64,000 nucleotides of DNA, taken from contig OZ024666.1 of the NCBI GenBank assembly GCA_964016415.1, positions 947,310 through 1,011,309 of the forward strand. The letters are read 5' to 3'. Of this stretch, positions 63,616 through 64,000 are shown in pieces. Within the stretch, counting starts at the first letter, position 1; each line of letters starts with the position of its first letter. The position numbers and the translations under genes are program-made. A model generated the notes under the pieces. That model saw nothing but the letters and a program-made list of their open reading frames with translations. It searched no databases and was not told where the DNA came from. This stretch comes from Erwinia sp. Its GTDB lineage: Bacteria; Pseudomonadota; Gammaproteobacteria; Enterobacterales; Enterobacteriaceae.

Positions 63616-64000
63616 ATGTGTTCTCCTGATGACCAACAACAGTGGATACTCTGCCCACAGTGCGATCTGGCAACGCGTTTGCCCGTGTTGAAAGCAGGGC
63701 AAAAAGCCAGTTGTCCCCGTTGCCATACTCCGCTGAGTGTTTGCTGGTCCGAACCCCGCAGACGCTCAACGGGTTATGCGCTGGCAGCGTTATTTATGCT
63801 TGTGCTGGCGAACTTATTCCCTTTTGTCAATATGGAGGTCGCCGGGTTAACCAGTGAAATCTATCTGTTGCAGATCCCACAGATCATGACGACAGATGAT
63901 TATCGTTCACTGGGGGTTCTGTTCATGTTGTTTGTGCAGTTGGTGCCAGCGTGTTGTATGGTGATGATCATCATTCTTGTCAATAATCTACCACTGCCGC
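63616..64000 (+). CDS. pqiA: PqiA, paraquat-inducible membrane protein, N-terminal part (cut by window edge)
   Basis: The visible 128 codons start MCSPDDQQQWILCPQCDLAT, with a first zinc-ribbon CPQC and a second CPRCHTPLSV, followed by the membrane helix YALAALFMLVLANLFPFVNM and a second helix near residue 110. This matches the N-terminus of E. coli PqiA. PqiA is the inner-membrane part of the PqiABC lipid-transport pathway across the periplasm, with PqiB as the MCE tunnel. GAGG precedes the ATG. It lies 22 bases after uup, as in E. coli; pqiB should follow beyond the window. Confidence 0.93.
   Translation, partial: MCSPDDQQQWILCPQCDLATRLPVLKAGQKASCPRCHTPLSVCWSEPRRRSTGYALAALFMLVLANLFPFVNMEVAGLTSEIYLLQIPQIMTTDDYRSLGVLFMLFVQLVPACCMVMIIILVNNLPLP

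Overview
This window is a stretch of ordinary enterobacterial chromosome. The gene order is the one found around the clpA to pqi segment of Escherichia coli, and almost every protein aligns from end to end with its E. coli counterpart. MukFEB, FocA-PflB-PflA, an OmpR-type ompF promoter, rpsA-ihfB and the SOS-type ftsK promoter all point to Enterobacterales. Base composition looks moderate rather than GC-rich. Several genes that sit between these loci in E. coli are absent here (cspD, serW tRNA, the dms region, ycaP, ycaQ, the ssu operon). This suggests a compact relative, perhaps of the Erwiniaceae type, but I cannot name the genus from sequence alone.

Layout. 1-79: 5' end of lysO, reading leftwards. 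410-3038: clpS-clpA protein quality control. 3133-7901 (minus): infA, then aat, cydC and cydD, transcribed cydD-cydC-aat and followed by infA with its own upstream region. 8037-9005 (minus): trxB. 9629-17092 (plus): lrp, ftsK with a LexA box, lolA, rarA, serS. 17293-23439 (minus): the anaerobic pyruvate-formate block focA-pflB-pflA, with an FNR-type promoter, and ycaO. 23612-29113 (plus): serC-aroA, cmk, rpsA, ihfB. 29343-31603: comEC (ycaI), broken by a one-base loss in a T tract and a nonsense codon. 31639-36316 (plus): msbA-lpxK, ycaR-kdsB, ycbJ. 36287-37075 (minus): elyC. 37204-44467 (plus): cmoM-mukF-mukE-mukB in an overlapping operon. 44623-47788 (plus): ldtD, mepK, gloC. 47821-53340 (minus): aspC, ompF, asnS, pncB. 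53596-58262 (plus): pepN, pyrD, zapC. 58301-59419 (minus): ycbX. 59545-64000 (plus): rlmL-uup-pqiA, the last cut by the window edge.

The content is mostly housekeeping: cell envelope synthesis (lpxK, msbA, kdsB, elyC, ldtD, mepK, lolA, ompF), chromosome organisation and division (ftsK, mukFEB, ihfB, zapC, rarA), translation (infA, serS, asnS, rpsA, rlmL, uup, cmoM, aat), and central or anaerobic metabolism (pfl, cyd, aspC, serC, aroA, pyrD, pncB).

I found no CRISPR array, insertion sequence, prophage, tRNA or rRNA gene, and no evidence of an undescribed multi-gene system. The observations most worth a second look are small: the recently broken comEC just upstream of essential msbA-lpxK, a four-copy heptamer repeat in the probable lrp leader, a long inverted repeat between serS and pflA, and a possible gene remnant or small ORF upstream of ycaO.
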